A stretch of 6,931 nt of DNA from Bacillota bacterium (GCA_018725345.1 QLUI01000096.1:1-6931), one strand, 5' to 3'. Positions 1-6,473 are shown, numbered from the stretch's first letter. Made by a program: numbers and translations. The notes: generated by a model from the sequence alone, not told the origin.

Positions 1-474
1 CTGCCTTACCTTTTCCTTTACGGCCCAATCGTTAGGCTCGGCATCTCTACGCTGCTCCCGTTCAACCCGTACCTCCGAAACAGCACTGACTAGCAAGCCG
101 TAGCGATCCTCTGCCTGCGCCGCCAGCTCTGCCACAAAAGCCAAAAACTCTGTGTCGCTGGACACATAGCCCTTTTCTTCTCCATCAAGGTAGACCACGT
201 ATGTAAAAGAATCTAAGTGAGCATAAACCCCCACAGATCCCAAAATCAGCATCAGTATTAACAACAAAGCCGCAATGCGTTTGACCGAAAAGGGGAAACC
301 CAACTTTCTAAACAGCTCATTTTTCATTACAGATCTGTGCAACGTCCTTAGCTTTGCAATTATCAAGACCGCCGGCTCAGGCAATTTTATCATGTGACCG
401 CGCAATAGAATAAGCCTTTTTTGCAGCTTCTGCTTTATTGTTTGCAGCATGGCCAAAAGTAGTTCTTTTCGCAT
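1..474 (-). CDS. 5' part of a membrane-anchored cell-wall protein, probably M23-type peptidase (truncated by window edge)
   Basis: An open reading frame of 158 codons runs from an ATG at 474 off the left edge. I chose this start because GAGAGGTG lies 4 nt upstream; an in-frame ATG at 327 has no good ribosome binding site. Residues 1-66 are basic and amphipathic (MRKELLLAMLQTIKQKLQKR at the start). One hydrophobic segment follows at about residues 67-85 (IAALLLILMLILG), so the protein probably has a cytoplasmic tail and one membrane anchor, with the rest outside. The outside part begins with a YVVYLDGEEKGYVSSDTEF stretch (about residues 92-110), a pattern known from the N-terminal regions of clostridial G5/LysM/M23 cell-wall hydrolases. 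The catalytic domain is not in the window, so the enzymatic assignment is inference from this pattern and from the position near purA. It is transcribed separately from the purA operon, after a terminator and a gap of about 320 nt. Confidence 0.65.
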   Translation of the reverse strand, partial: MRKELLLAMLQTIKQKLQKRLILLRGHMIKLPEPAVLIIAKLRTLHRSVMKNELFRKLGFPFSVKRIAALLLILMLILGSVGVYAHLDSFTYVVYLDGEEKGYVSSDTEFLAFVAELAAQAEDRYGLLVSAVSEVRVEREQRRDAEPNDWAVKEKVRQ

Positions 475-536
475 CCTACACCTCTCTAATGCTCCCAGGA
501 AGAAACTAACCTTCCGGTTTTTTTGATGTTTATTCT

Positions 537-595
537 TGCAGAGGAAATTGCTTCATTCAAGAAAGCTACGATCCTATGCACGGGGAGATGTTTTG
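537..595 (-). repeat. Structured repeat, copy 1, in the leader of the cell-wall protein gene
   Basis: This minus-strand copy matches 6662-6719 (plus strand) at 47 of 59 alignment columns with a single one-base gap. The core TGCATAGGATCGTAGCTT (580-563) is identical in both copies. A hairpin pairs TGCATAGGA (580-572) with TCCTCTGCA (545-537), 8 of 9 positions. The copy ends 62 nt before the ATG at 474, so it may be transcribed as part of that gene's leader. I do not recognise the family. Confidence 0.7.
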
Positions 596-798
596 GGGGA
601 TTCCCCCTTATTCTTGCGGGGTGCAGAGGGACCGTCAGATCAACGCGATGTGGCCGGCAATCCCTAGCGGATAAAAAAGACGCGTCCCAAGCAAAAACCG
701 CAAAGCGTTTTTTTTACTAAATAATTACGTTTTTTTTTTAATAATTCTGCACATCTTTTAATATTCCTGCAAATAATTTATTTTTTTATTAATTTTTC
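596..798. other. Intergenic gap with no gene
   Basis: I see no credible coding region here. The right part (about 711-800) is very AT-rich with long T runs. At 604-619 there is a G-run/C-run palindrome (GGGGGATTCCCCC). At 670-683 a 14 bp stretch, GATAAAAAAGACGC, is identical to the terminator tail at 6843-6856, but here it lacks the partner arm of a stem. A weak hairpin with flanking T and A runs sits near 692-718. Confidence 0.5.
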
Positions 799-799
799 T

Positions 800-831
800 T
801 AAAAAAATAAAGAGACCTTAATCTGGTCTCT
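800..831 (-). terminator. Intrinsic terminator downstream of the tRNA/IS remnant
   Basis: On the minus strand AGAGACC (831-825) pairs with GGTCTCT (817-811) around a 7 nt loop, followed directly by TTTATTTTTTT. It is well placed to end the transcript of the tRNAs, or of the whole rplI-purA operon. The IS remnant's right end abuts it, 3 nt away. Confidence 0.85.
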
Positions 832-834
832 AAT

Positions 835-1074
835 TTGACATTCTCCCACAGGCTTTAGCCTAGGGATTCTAGGTATCGCTACCCAGCTTTCCTGCTTCAA
901 GTGAAGCGTGCCTTCACTTAAGCTTTTAAGCTTTCGTGCTGGTCTTACAGCTTCTCCACAGGCTAGCACTGCGTGTCCCGCAGCTAATATGTTTTTTAAT
1001 ATCTCTTGCAGACTTTCTACGGTAATGACTTGGTTTTCGTCAATTAACCGTGTGCTTACATTATACAGCCTTCG
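835..1074 (-). mobile_element. IS200/IS605-type element remnant: right end plus deleted tnpB
   Basis: The right end is recognisable. An imperfect hairpin at 865-845 (stem AGGC/GCCT plus CCC/GGG, with an unpaired T) is followed 6 nt later by TCAA at 838-835, the type of cleavage tetranucleotide seen in the IS608/IS605 group. Unpaired T residues in end hairpins are known from that group. The left part of the element, including any tnpA and the first half of tnpB, is absent; the sequence upstream of 1074 is no longer transposon-like. It inserted or decayed between the tRNAs and their terminator. Confidence 0.8.
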
Positions 1075-1121
1075 CTATGGGGCGTCAAGATTAAAACCGC
1101 GCCTTATTATGTCCCCATAGC
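1074..1121. repeat. Inverted repeat flanking a 30 bp spacer
   Basis: GCTATGGGG (1074-1082) is matched by CCCCATAGC (1113-1121), 9 bp perfect. The similarity extends imperfectly outwards (CTTC against GAAG with a one-base shift). It lies exactly where tnpB similarity ends, so it may mark a rearrangement border or be the end of another small element. Confidence 0.5.
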
Positions 1122-1155
1122 TGAAGCAAGGGGTTTTACGGCGCATTTGATAACT

Positions 1156-1221
1156 TGGTGACCCCTGAGGGATCTGAACCGGCGTGAAAGGCCGGTGTCT
1201 TGACCGCTTGACCAAGGGGGC
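1156..1221 (-). pseudogene. tRNA-Glu(TTC)-like sequence lacking variable loop and 5' T stem
   Basis: The acceptor 5' strand GCCCCCT, D arm (GTC/GAC), anticodon stem CCGGC/GCCGG and loop CTTTCAC (anticodon TTC) are clear, and the 3' end AGGGGTCACCA is encoded. Between GCCGG and AGGGGTC, however, only 12 nt remain where about 21-22 are normal: the variable loop and the 5' strand of the T stem are gone. Total length is 66 nt instead of about 75. The T loop reads TTCAGAT, with G in place of the nearly invariant A58, and C2 faces T71 in the acceptor stem. All this argues for a decayed gene, although a sequencing or assembly error could explain the missing 9 nt. Confidence 0.8.
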
Positions 1222-1231
1222 TGACTAAATT

Positions 1232-1307
1232 TGGTGAGCCATGATGGACTCGAACCATCGACACCCTGATTAAGAGTCAGGTGCTCTGCCGACTGAGCTA
1301 ATGGTTC
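1232..1307 (-). tRNA. tRNA-Lys(CTT)
   Basis: This 76 nt cloverleaf has D arm GCTC/GAGC, anticodon stem CCTGA/TCAGG with loop CTCTTAA (anticodon CTT, reading AAG), T stem GATGG/CCATC with loop TTCGAGT, and an encoded CCA. The acceptor stem GAACCAT/ATGGCTC has one A·C mismatch at position 3-70, slightly unusual but not disabling. It begins 48 nt after the purA stop and is followed 10 nt later by the tRNA-Glu-like sequence. Confidence 0.95.
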
Positions 1308-1326
1308 ATTACTCCTACGGGAGTTT

Positions 1327-1355
1327 ATGTTACTATCTTAACTGCTCACAGTCGA
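1327..1355 (-). promoter_or_regulatory. Weak promoter candidate for tRNA-Lys
   Basis: TCGACT (1355-1350) and TAACAT (1332-1327) are separated by 17 nt and each match 4 of 6 consensus bases. Initiation would fall about 12 nt before the tRNA. No terminator separates purA from the tRNA, so readthrough from the operon is equally possible. A small 5 bp hairpin (ACTCC/GGAGT, 1311-1324) lies in the gap. Confidence 0.25.
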
Positions 1356-2639
1356 TTAAAATATTTCGTGCAAAACTTTCGTCTGCAAACGTTCCGGACC
1401 CACCGACACCAGGGCTACCGGCACTCCAAGCAACTCCACAATACGCCGAATATAGGCTTTGGCTGTTTCCGGGAAATCCTCAAACCGCACTGCGCTTGAC
1501 AAGTCTTCCTGCCAACCCGGCAGCTCCTCATAGACAGGCTCGCAGAACTCTAGCGCCTTCAAACTGGCCGGGACATGAGAAATAAGCTCTCCGCGGAGGC
1601 GGTAACCGGTACAAATTTTTATCGTCTCAAGACCGGCTAGAACATCAAGCAAAGTCAGCGCCAACAAGCTTAGGCCATTAATACGGCAGGCATGGCGCAA
1701 CACCACAGCGTCCAACCAGCCTATTCTGCGCGCACGACCGGTCGTAGTACCGTATTCTCTGCCGATTTTCCGTATTCTATCAGCTGTGGCCCCTGTAATT
1801 TCTGTGGGAAAAGGCCCGTCACCAACGCGGGTGGTATATGACTTGGCAACCCCCACCACATGCTTAATTCGTAGCGGTCCGATTCCTGTTCCGCTACAAG
1901 CTCCACCGGCAGTGGGCGATGAAGAAGTGACGTAAGGATATGTGCCGTGATCAAGATCCAGCATTGTCCCTTGAGCTCCTTCAAACAATACCTTTTTATT
2001 CTTGAGGATCAACGCTTCCAGCAATACGCTGGTATCAGTAATATATGGTCGCAGGGTATCTGCATACTGCCTGAGCTCCCCCATAATCCGTTCTAAGCTA
2101 ACAGGCTGTTCACCATAAACTTTGGCGAGAAGCATATTTCTAACTTCTAAAATGGCAGATAGCTTCTCCCTTAGCTCCAACTCATCCAGCAAATCTGCCA
2201 CACGCATGCCAACACGATTCACTTTGTCCATGTAGGCCGGGCCGATTCCGCGAAGAGTAGTGCCGATTTTGCCTTCTCCGCGCTGCTTTTCGTCCAGTTC
2301 GTCCTGCAATTTATGGTAGGGCATTACCAGATGAGCCCGATCGCTAATGCGTAGCTGTGCAAGATCAATATTTTGTTCCTGTAGTCCAGCCATTTCCTTA
2401 ACTAACGCAGCAGGATCGATCACTACCCCGTTGCCAATCACACATGTTTTGCCCGGATAAAGAATTCCAGAGGGAATCAGGTGCAGCTTAAAAACCTGGT
2501 CTGCCACATTAAGTGTATGACCTGCATTTGTACCTCCCTGGTAACGGACGACTACGTCAGCCTTTTCGGCAAGAAAATCTGTAACTTTCCCCTTGCCTTC
2601 ATCTCCCCATTGCGCTCCAATTAAAACAACTGTTGACAT
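1356..2639 (-). CDS. purA: Adenylosuccinate synthetase
   Basis: This cytoplasmic enzyme condenses IMP and aspartate using GTP, the first committed step from IMP to AMP. At 427 aa it is full length. The phosphate loop GDEGKGK is at residues 12-18, with the catalytic pair Asp13 and His41 (GTNAGHT). The signature GIGPAYMDK spans 131-139 and FEGAQG spans 219-224. GYRLRGEL follows DVLAGLETIKIC, and the C-terminus (VSVGPER) is typical. The ATG at 2639 has AGGAG 9 nt upstream. One residue is odd: the guanine-recognition motif, usually TKLD, reads TLLD (Leu330, Asp332), so the lysine at the E. coli Lys331 position is missing while the specificity Asp is kept. It is the last protein gene of the operon, 54 nt after dnaB, with tRNA genes next downstream. 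Interleaved hairpins before its ribosome binding site suggest a local control point. Confidence 0.97.
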   Translation of the reverse strand: MSTVVLIGAQWGDEGKGKVTDFLAEKADVVVRYQGGTNAGHTLNVADQVFKLHLIPSGILYPGKTCVIGNGVVIDPAALVKEMAGLQEQNIDLAQLRISDRAHLVMPYHKLQDELDEKQRGEGKIGTTLRGIGPAYMDKVNRVGMRVADLLDELELREKLSAILEVRNMLLAKVYGEQPVSLERIMGELRQYADTLRPYITDTSVLLEALILKNKKVLFEGAQGTMLDLDHGTYPYVTSSSPTAGGACSGTGIGPLRIKHVVGVAKSYTTRVGDGPFPTEITGATADRIRKIGREYGTTTGRARRIGWLDAVVLRHACRINGLSLLALTLLDVLAGLETIKICTGYRLRGELISHVPASLKALEFCEPVYEELPGWQEDLSSAVRFEDFPETAKAYIRRIVELLGVPVALVSVGPERLQTKVLHEIF

Positions 2640-2660
2640 GCAGCATCGCTCCTTTAGTCA

Positions 2661-2713
2661 CGCTTGATTATTAAAATCAGTCTGCCTGCTTTATCAAGCG
2701 CCAGACTGATTTT
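2661..2713 (-). promoter_or_regulatory. Interleaved inverted repeats at the dnaB-purA junction (possible attenuator, switch or pseudoknot)
   Basis: Stem A pairs AAAATCAGTCTG (2713-2702) with CAGACTGATTTT (2684-2673), 12 bp perfect. It encloses the dnaB stop codon and an inner GCTT/AAGC stem with a GATA loop, and is followed by an AT-rich tail. Stem B pairs CGCTTGAT (2700-2693) with ATCAAGCG (2668-2661), 8 bp perfect. The arms run A1-B1-A2-B2, so the two stems are either alternatives or form a pseudoknot. The purA AGGAG follows 10 nt or so later. The U tract after stem A is weak, so full termination is unlikely. Confidence 0.6.
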
Positions 2714-4049
2714 CGTGGGCATGCTCACGGGAAACGCTAAGGAATTTATTATGGTTTTCCTTAAAGAAGAGATGGATATTACCCACCGGGCCGTTACGCT
2801 GTTTGGCAATGATAATTTCCGTATCATTTCTGTTTTCCGAATTCTGATTATAATAACTTTCCCGGTAAATAAACGCCACTATGTCAGCGTTAGCTTCAAT
2901 GCCGCCTGATTCCAGCAAATCGCTAAGGATCGGACGTTTTTTCTCACGCTGTTCCACCGCCCGTGACAACTGAGAAAGGGCGACTACCGGCACATCCAAT
3001 TCTTTGGCCAACGCTTTCAGTGAACGGGAAATTGCCGAAACTTCCTGCTGCCGGTTTTCGGCACGCTCACTGCCACGCATTAGCTGCAGGTAGTCAATAA
3101 AAATGGCGGAAAGGCCATGTTCTGCCTTCAGTCTGCGCGCTTTAGCCCGCACCTCCATTATAGAGATGGCAGGCGTATCGTCAATAAAGAGCGGAGCTTC
3201 CGCCAAAGGCCCTGCAGCCTTAGTCAACTTGGGATAATCTTCATCCGAAAGAAAGCCGCGACGCAGCCGCTGGGCATCAATATTGGCTTGGGCACATAAA
3301 ATTCGCTGCACGAGCTGCTCTTTTGACATTTCCAACGAGAACACTGCTACCGGCAGCTTTTCATTTACGGCAATATGCTGGGCAATATTCAGCGCTAGAG
3401 TGGTTTTACCCATGCTGGGACGCGCTGCCAAAATAACTAAGTCTGCATTTTGCAAACCACAAGTAATGTTGTCAAGATCGGGGAAGCCGGTAGGGACACC
3501 AGTAACGCCGCCTTTATTGCCCCATAGTTTGTCGATCCGGTCAAAGGCACCTTTCAAAATTTCTTTCATGCTTGCAAAACCCTGCGATCTTGAGCGCTGA
3601 GAAACCTCAAAAATGGCACGCTCTGCCTCATCCAAAATTTCATCCACTTCCTCTTTCGCTTCAAAACAACGGGTCACAATACGGGTTGCGGTACTAATCA
3701 ACGACCGGAGGACTGCTTTCTCCCGGACAATCTGTGCATAATAGCCCACACTAGCTGAGGTGGGCACAGTATTTGCTAAGACTGTGAGGTAACCCATGCC
3801 GCCAATCGATTCTAATTGGTTCTGACCGCGCAGTTCTTCCGGCAATGTGACTAAATCCACCGGTTCACCCCTGTCGCTTAGAGCCACAATGGCCTGAAAT
3901 ATTTTCCGATGACCATCGCGGTAAAAATCTCCGAACCTAAGCAGCTCTATGGCTGTTATAATAGCATCCTTATCAAGCAGCATGGCTCCTAGTACTGACT
4001 GTTCTGCCTCCGTGTTTTGCGGCGGAATACGCTCCAAGGCTTGACTCAT
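2694..4049 (-). CDS. dnaB: Replicative DNA helicase DnaB (DnaC of Bacillus)
   Basis: This hexameric helicase unwinds DNA ahead of the replication fork. At 451 aa it is a normal, intein-free length. The N-terminal domain (about 8-110) starts with IPPQNTEAEQSVLGAML. The RecA-like domain has Walker A ARPSMGKTT at 209-217 (Lys215), the catalytic Glu240 in FSLEM, Walker B IFIDYLQLM around 316-324 (Asp319), LSQLSRAVEQR near 358-368, and the arginine-finger region AKQRNGPVG (415-423). The DNA-binding motif, usually D-[LI]-RESGSIEQDAD, here reads DLLESGGIEANAD (377-389), with Leu379 replacing Arg and further changes. I therefore call it DnaB firmly but note that this motif is divergent. The start at 4049 has AGAGGT 6 nt upstream, and the gene begins 24 nt after the protease gene in the same operon. 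Confidence 0.96.
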   Translation of the reverse strand: MSQALERIPPQNTEAEQSVLGAMLLDKDAIITAIELLRFGDFYRDGHRKIFQAIVALSDRGEPVDLVTLPEELRGQNQLESIGGMGYLTVLANTVPTSASVGYYAQIVREKAVLRSLISTATRIVTRCFEAKEEVDEILDEAERAIFEVSQRSRSQGFASMKEILKGAFDRIDKLWGNKGGVTGVPTGFPDLDNITCGLQNADLVILAARPSMGKTTLALNIAQHIAVNEKLPVAVFSLEMSKEQLVQRILCAQANIDAQRLRRGFLSDEDYPKLTKAAGPLAEAPLFIDDTPAISIMEVRAKARRLKAEHGLSAIFIDYLQLMRGSERAENRQQEVSAISRSLKALAKELDVPVVALSQLSRAVEQREKKRPILSDLLESGGIEANADIVAFIYRESYYNQNSENRNDTEIIIAKQRNGPVGNIHLFFKENHNKFLSVSREHAHENQSGA

Positions 4050-4073
4050 TCATTTACCTCTTCTCTTGGCAAC

Positions 4074-6014
4074 TTAGGTACTTTTCCCAACAATTTCCTT
4101 TTCCCTGCCGCCGAATAAATAGGGAAGCGCCTCATCCACCGTAGCAACCGGAATTACAGTAACTCCTTCAGGCGAAGCCGGAATGTTGTCTTTGTTTTCC
4201 AGTGGGACGATAACGGTTGGAATGCCTGCTAGACGGGCACCATAGATCTTTTCTGAAACTCCTCCCACCGGACGCACATGTCCCTGCAGGGAAATTTCAC
4301 CGGTTACTGCCACCTGTTGCGCCACAGGCCAGCCTTTAATTGCGCTCATCAGTGCCACGACTACCGCAAGTCCGGCGGATGGGCCGTCAATCCTACCCCC
4401 ACCAATCACATTTACATGCAGATCAAAGTTCTGCAAATCGTCGCCGGTCAAGCGGCGGATAACTGCTGCCGCATTAAAAACAGAGTCACGAGCCATGCTT
4501 CCGGCCGTCTCATTAAAACGCAGGACTCCCTTACCTTGCTCACGAGCAGGAAATGCCGCTGCTTCGATTTCCAGCACACCACCTAGATAGCCGCTAACTC
4601 CAAGGCCAAACACCTTGCCGGAAATTTCTCCGCTAGCATTTTTTTGTGGCGCATTAGAAATGTAGCGACCAGCCCGTAAAGAATCCAGCACAAGCTCTCT
4701 ATCAATCAGCACCGACTCGCTTTCTACTACATGGGACTTCCTAAGCAATGCTAAGCCAAAAGCATCAGCGACCAGGTTAACTGCCTGGCGTCCTTCTGTG
4801 GTGTAATCACTGATGATGCGAGCCACGCCGTCTGCCAACTGGACCTTCAATTTTTGGGCAGCATCTTTAACGATTTTTTCCACGTCTGCCGGCGTCAGCG
4901 GTTCAAAGAAGACGGCTGTACAACGTGAGCGCAGGGCGGGATTTATTTCCTCCGACAAACGAGTCGTAGCGCCAATCAACACAAAATCTGCTGGCGCCCC
5001 TTCATCAAAAAGCTTGCGGATATATTGAGGAATGTGGCTATCAGTTGGATCATAATAAGCAGAATCGAACTGAACTTTTTTGTCTTCCAGCACTTTTAAC
5101 AGCTTGCTCTGCAGATGGATATCCAATTCGCCTATCTCATCAATAAAGAGAATGCCGCCATGGGCCTCTGTTACCAGACCAGGCTTAGGCTCTGGAACTC
5201 CACCGTCCACTAAATCTCTTTTTGCGCCCTGATAAATCGGATCGTGAACAGAGCCCAAAAGCGGGTTAGTCGTCTCCCGGGGATCCCAGCGCAAAGTGGT
5301 GCCGTCGACTTCCACAAACGGTGCCTGCGCAGCAAAAACACTTTGCCCCATTGTTTTAGCTGCTTCAAGCGCTAAGCGGGCTGCTGTAGTCTTGCCCACC
5401 CCAGGCGGGCCGTAAATAATCATATGTTGGGGATATGGAGAAGCCAGCTTGGCCATTAATGCCTGGACAGCCGCTTCCTGTCCCACAATTTCTGAGAGGA
5501 CACCGGGGCGCAGTATCTCCATGGCTGAGCTGTTTAATTTCACATTTCTCATCTTTTCAAGTCGAGCATATTTTTTTAGAGTTTGGGGGTTTTCCGACCC
5601 TCCTTGTTCTTTAACTAGCTGACGCTTAACTTCTAAAATATATTCTTCATGCTTTTCCTGCATTTTTTCAGCCACTTTGCGCTCGAGGGACTCTTCGACG
5701 GTTCGGCGGGCAATCTGGTTCGCCAGCTCGTCATAGAGTTCCTGTAGTGCTTGCGGAAGCTCATCTAGGCTAGGCGGCTGGTCTAACGCAGGGTTTTCAT
5801 AAATAATCCGCTGCAGACCCAAAATCCGCTCCTCTATAGTGCGTGAGCGGATTAATGTCAGCGCTTCCAGTTTCCCTGCTTTTAAAACTAGCTTATCTGC
5901 CCCTAGCATATCAGCAAGAAGAGCATAGACCGTATTAATTTCTCGCTTCAGTTGTGCTGTGCTATCTCGACCGGTTGCCTTCTGTGAAATTCTTGATGCC
6001 ATAAGTTTATTCAT
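4074..6014 (-). CDS. lonC: Lon-family AAA+ serine protease, clostridial spore-former type (LonC-like)
   Basis: At 646 aa it is shorter than classical Lon and lacks the large N-terminal substrate-binding domain. Residues 1-110 are helical. A probable coiled coil follows at about 105-155 (EESLERKVAEKMQEK, then RQLVKEQGG). The AAA+ module has Walker A GPPGVGKTT at 202-210 (Lys208), Walker B ILFIDEIGE at 288-296, and IGATTR at 347-352 with Arg-rich NPALRSRC downstream. The C-terminal protease domain has the catalytic Ser546 in DGPSAG and Lys589 in VGGVSEKIYGA. This architecture fits the Lon-like family described from endospore-forming Clostridia; its substrates are not known to me. Walker motifs look intact, so ATP-driven activity is expected. 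The ATG at 6014 has AAGGAG 11 nt upstream, overlapping the rplI stop, and the 15 nt gap indicates co-transcription with rplI and dnaB. The symbol is by family resemblance. Confidence 0.92.
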   Translation of the reverse strand: MNKLMASRISQKATGRDSTAQLKREINTVYALLADMLGADKLVLKAGKLEALTLIRSRTIEERILGLQRIIYENPALDQPPSLDELPQALQELYDELANQIARRTVEESLERKVAEKMQEKHEEYILEVKRQLVKEQGGSENPQTLKKYARLEKMRNVKLNSSAMEILRPGVLSEIVGQEAAVQALMAKLASPYPQHMIIYGPPGVGKTTAARLALEAAKTMGQSVFAAQAPFVEVDGTTLRWDPRETTNPLLGSVHDPIYQGAKRDLVDGGVPEPKPGLVTEAHGGILFIDEIGELDIHLQSKLLKVLEDKKVQFDSAYYDPTDSHIPQYIRKLFDEGAPADFVLIGATTRLSEEINPALRSRCTAVFFEPLTPADVEKIVKDAAQKLKVQLADGVARIISDYTTEGRQAVNLVADAFGLALLRKSHVVESESVLIDRELVLDSLRAGRYISNAPQKNASGEISGKVFGLGVSGYLGGVLEIEAAAFPAREQGKGVLRFNETAGSMARDSVFNAAAVIRRLTGDDLQNFDLHVNVIGGGRIDGPSAGLAVVVALMSAIKGWPVAQQVAVTGEISLQGHVRPVGGVSEKIYGARLAGIPTVIVPLENKDNIPASPEGVTVIPVATVDEALPYLFGGREKEIVGKST

Positions 6015-6029
6015 AGTTTGAGAAACTCC

Positions 6030-6473
6030 TTATTTCGAAGTGACAATAATTTCTAAAGCTGCTTCTACATTCGGATGCAGCTTTACGCGCGCAGGAAACG
6101 TGCCCAACGCTTTAAGCTGTTCAGGCAACTCAATTTTGCGTTTATCCACGGAAAAGCCCTGTTTTTTTAGCGCAGCAGCAACATCCGCGCTGGTTACGGA
6201 GCCAAAAAGTCGGCCGCCTTCTCCTGCTCGAGCTGTAATTTCCACTTTAATCCCATCCATTTTTGCAGCAACCGCTTGAGCGGCAACTAAAACCTTTGCT
6301 TTTTTTCCGGCTGCAGCATCTGCCTGTTGTTGGTGCTGCTTCAAATGTCCCACGCTTGCTTCCACAGCCAAACCGCGGGGTAGCAGGAAATTATGAGCAT
6401 AGCCTTCTGCCACTTCTTTGATTTCACCCGTTTTGCCCATTGCCTTGACATCCTGCAACAAGATCACTTTCAC
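6030..6473 (-). CDS. rplI: 50S ribosomal protein bL9
   Basis: bL9 binds 23S rRNA near the base of the L1 stalk and contributes to reading-frame maintenance. The 147 aa product begins VKVILLQDVKAMGKTGE and matches the family signature through GYAHNFLLPRGLA (about residues 23-35); the two-domain protein ends with a C-terminal domain containing GEGGRLFGSVT. I place the start at GTG 6473. It gives the canonical MKVILLQDV start and puts GGAGG 8 nt upstream, whereas the TTG at 6479 would sit only 2 nt from that site. It is the first gene of the rplI-lonC-dnaB-purA operon, and a terminator and a probable miniature element lie upstream, so it needs its own promoter. Confidence 0.97.
   Translation of the reverse strand: MKVILLQDVKAMGKTGEIKEVAEGYAHNFLLPRGLAVEASVGHLKQHQQQADAAAGKKAKVLVAAQAVAAKMDGIKVEITARAGEGGRLFGSVTSADVAAALKKQGFSVDKRKIELPEQLKALGTFPARVKLHPNVEAALEIIVTSK

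Larger units (their letters stand above)
799..1074 (-). pseudogene. tnpB: tnpB remnant (IS605 OrfB) with large internal deletion
   Basis: The open frame after a TAG at 1077-1075 reads STRLIDENQVITVESL, the segment around the RuvC-II glutamate of TnpB (usually like ENQxIxVEDL). It then jumps within a few residues to KNILAAGHAVLACGEAVRP, the segment at the very C-terminus of TnpB. The region normally between these, including the four-cysteine zinc finger and the last RuvC aspartate, is missing. The join is in frame, which points to a clean deletion. No start codon or N-terminal domain remains, and the frame runs past the IS end to a stop at 801-799. TnpB is an RNA-guided nuclease; this copy cannot be active. 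Confidence 0.85.

Noticed and set aside
495..524. Hairpin CC-A-GGAAG/CTTCC-GG followed by TTTTTTT on the plus strand, terminator-like.
   Set aside because: No plus-strand gene lies upstream that would need it. On the minus strand the same hairpin falls in the leader just before the ribosome binding site, where the T run is on the wrong side for termination.
532..560. TTGAAT - 17 nt - AAGAAT promoter candidate (minus) for the cell-wall protein gene.
   Set aside because: Only 4 of 6 matches in each box, and it overlaps the structured repeat, whose AATTTCCT block lies in the spacer. Too weak to list as a feature.
537..700. Cyclic-di-AMP (ydaO) or cyclic-di-GMP riboswitch upstream of the cell-wall protein gene, since such genes often carry ydaO elements.
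   Set aside because: I could not match the conserved blocks of either family to the minus strand here. A covariance search could overturn this.
523..720. 65-codon plus-strand open frame.
   Set aside because: No ribosome binding site or recognisable protein; it overlaps the structured repeat and a G/C-run palindrome and ends in T-rich DNA.
908..1120. 70-codon plus-strand open frame.
   Set aside because: It is the antisense shadow of the tnpB remnant on the minus strand.
1721..1984. 87-codon minus-strand frame inside purA, and the plus-strand frames inside purA, dnaB, lonC and rplI.
   Set aside because: All are shadows of strongly conserved genes in other frames, without family resemblance.
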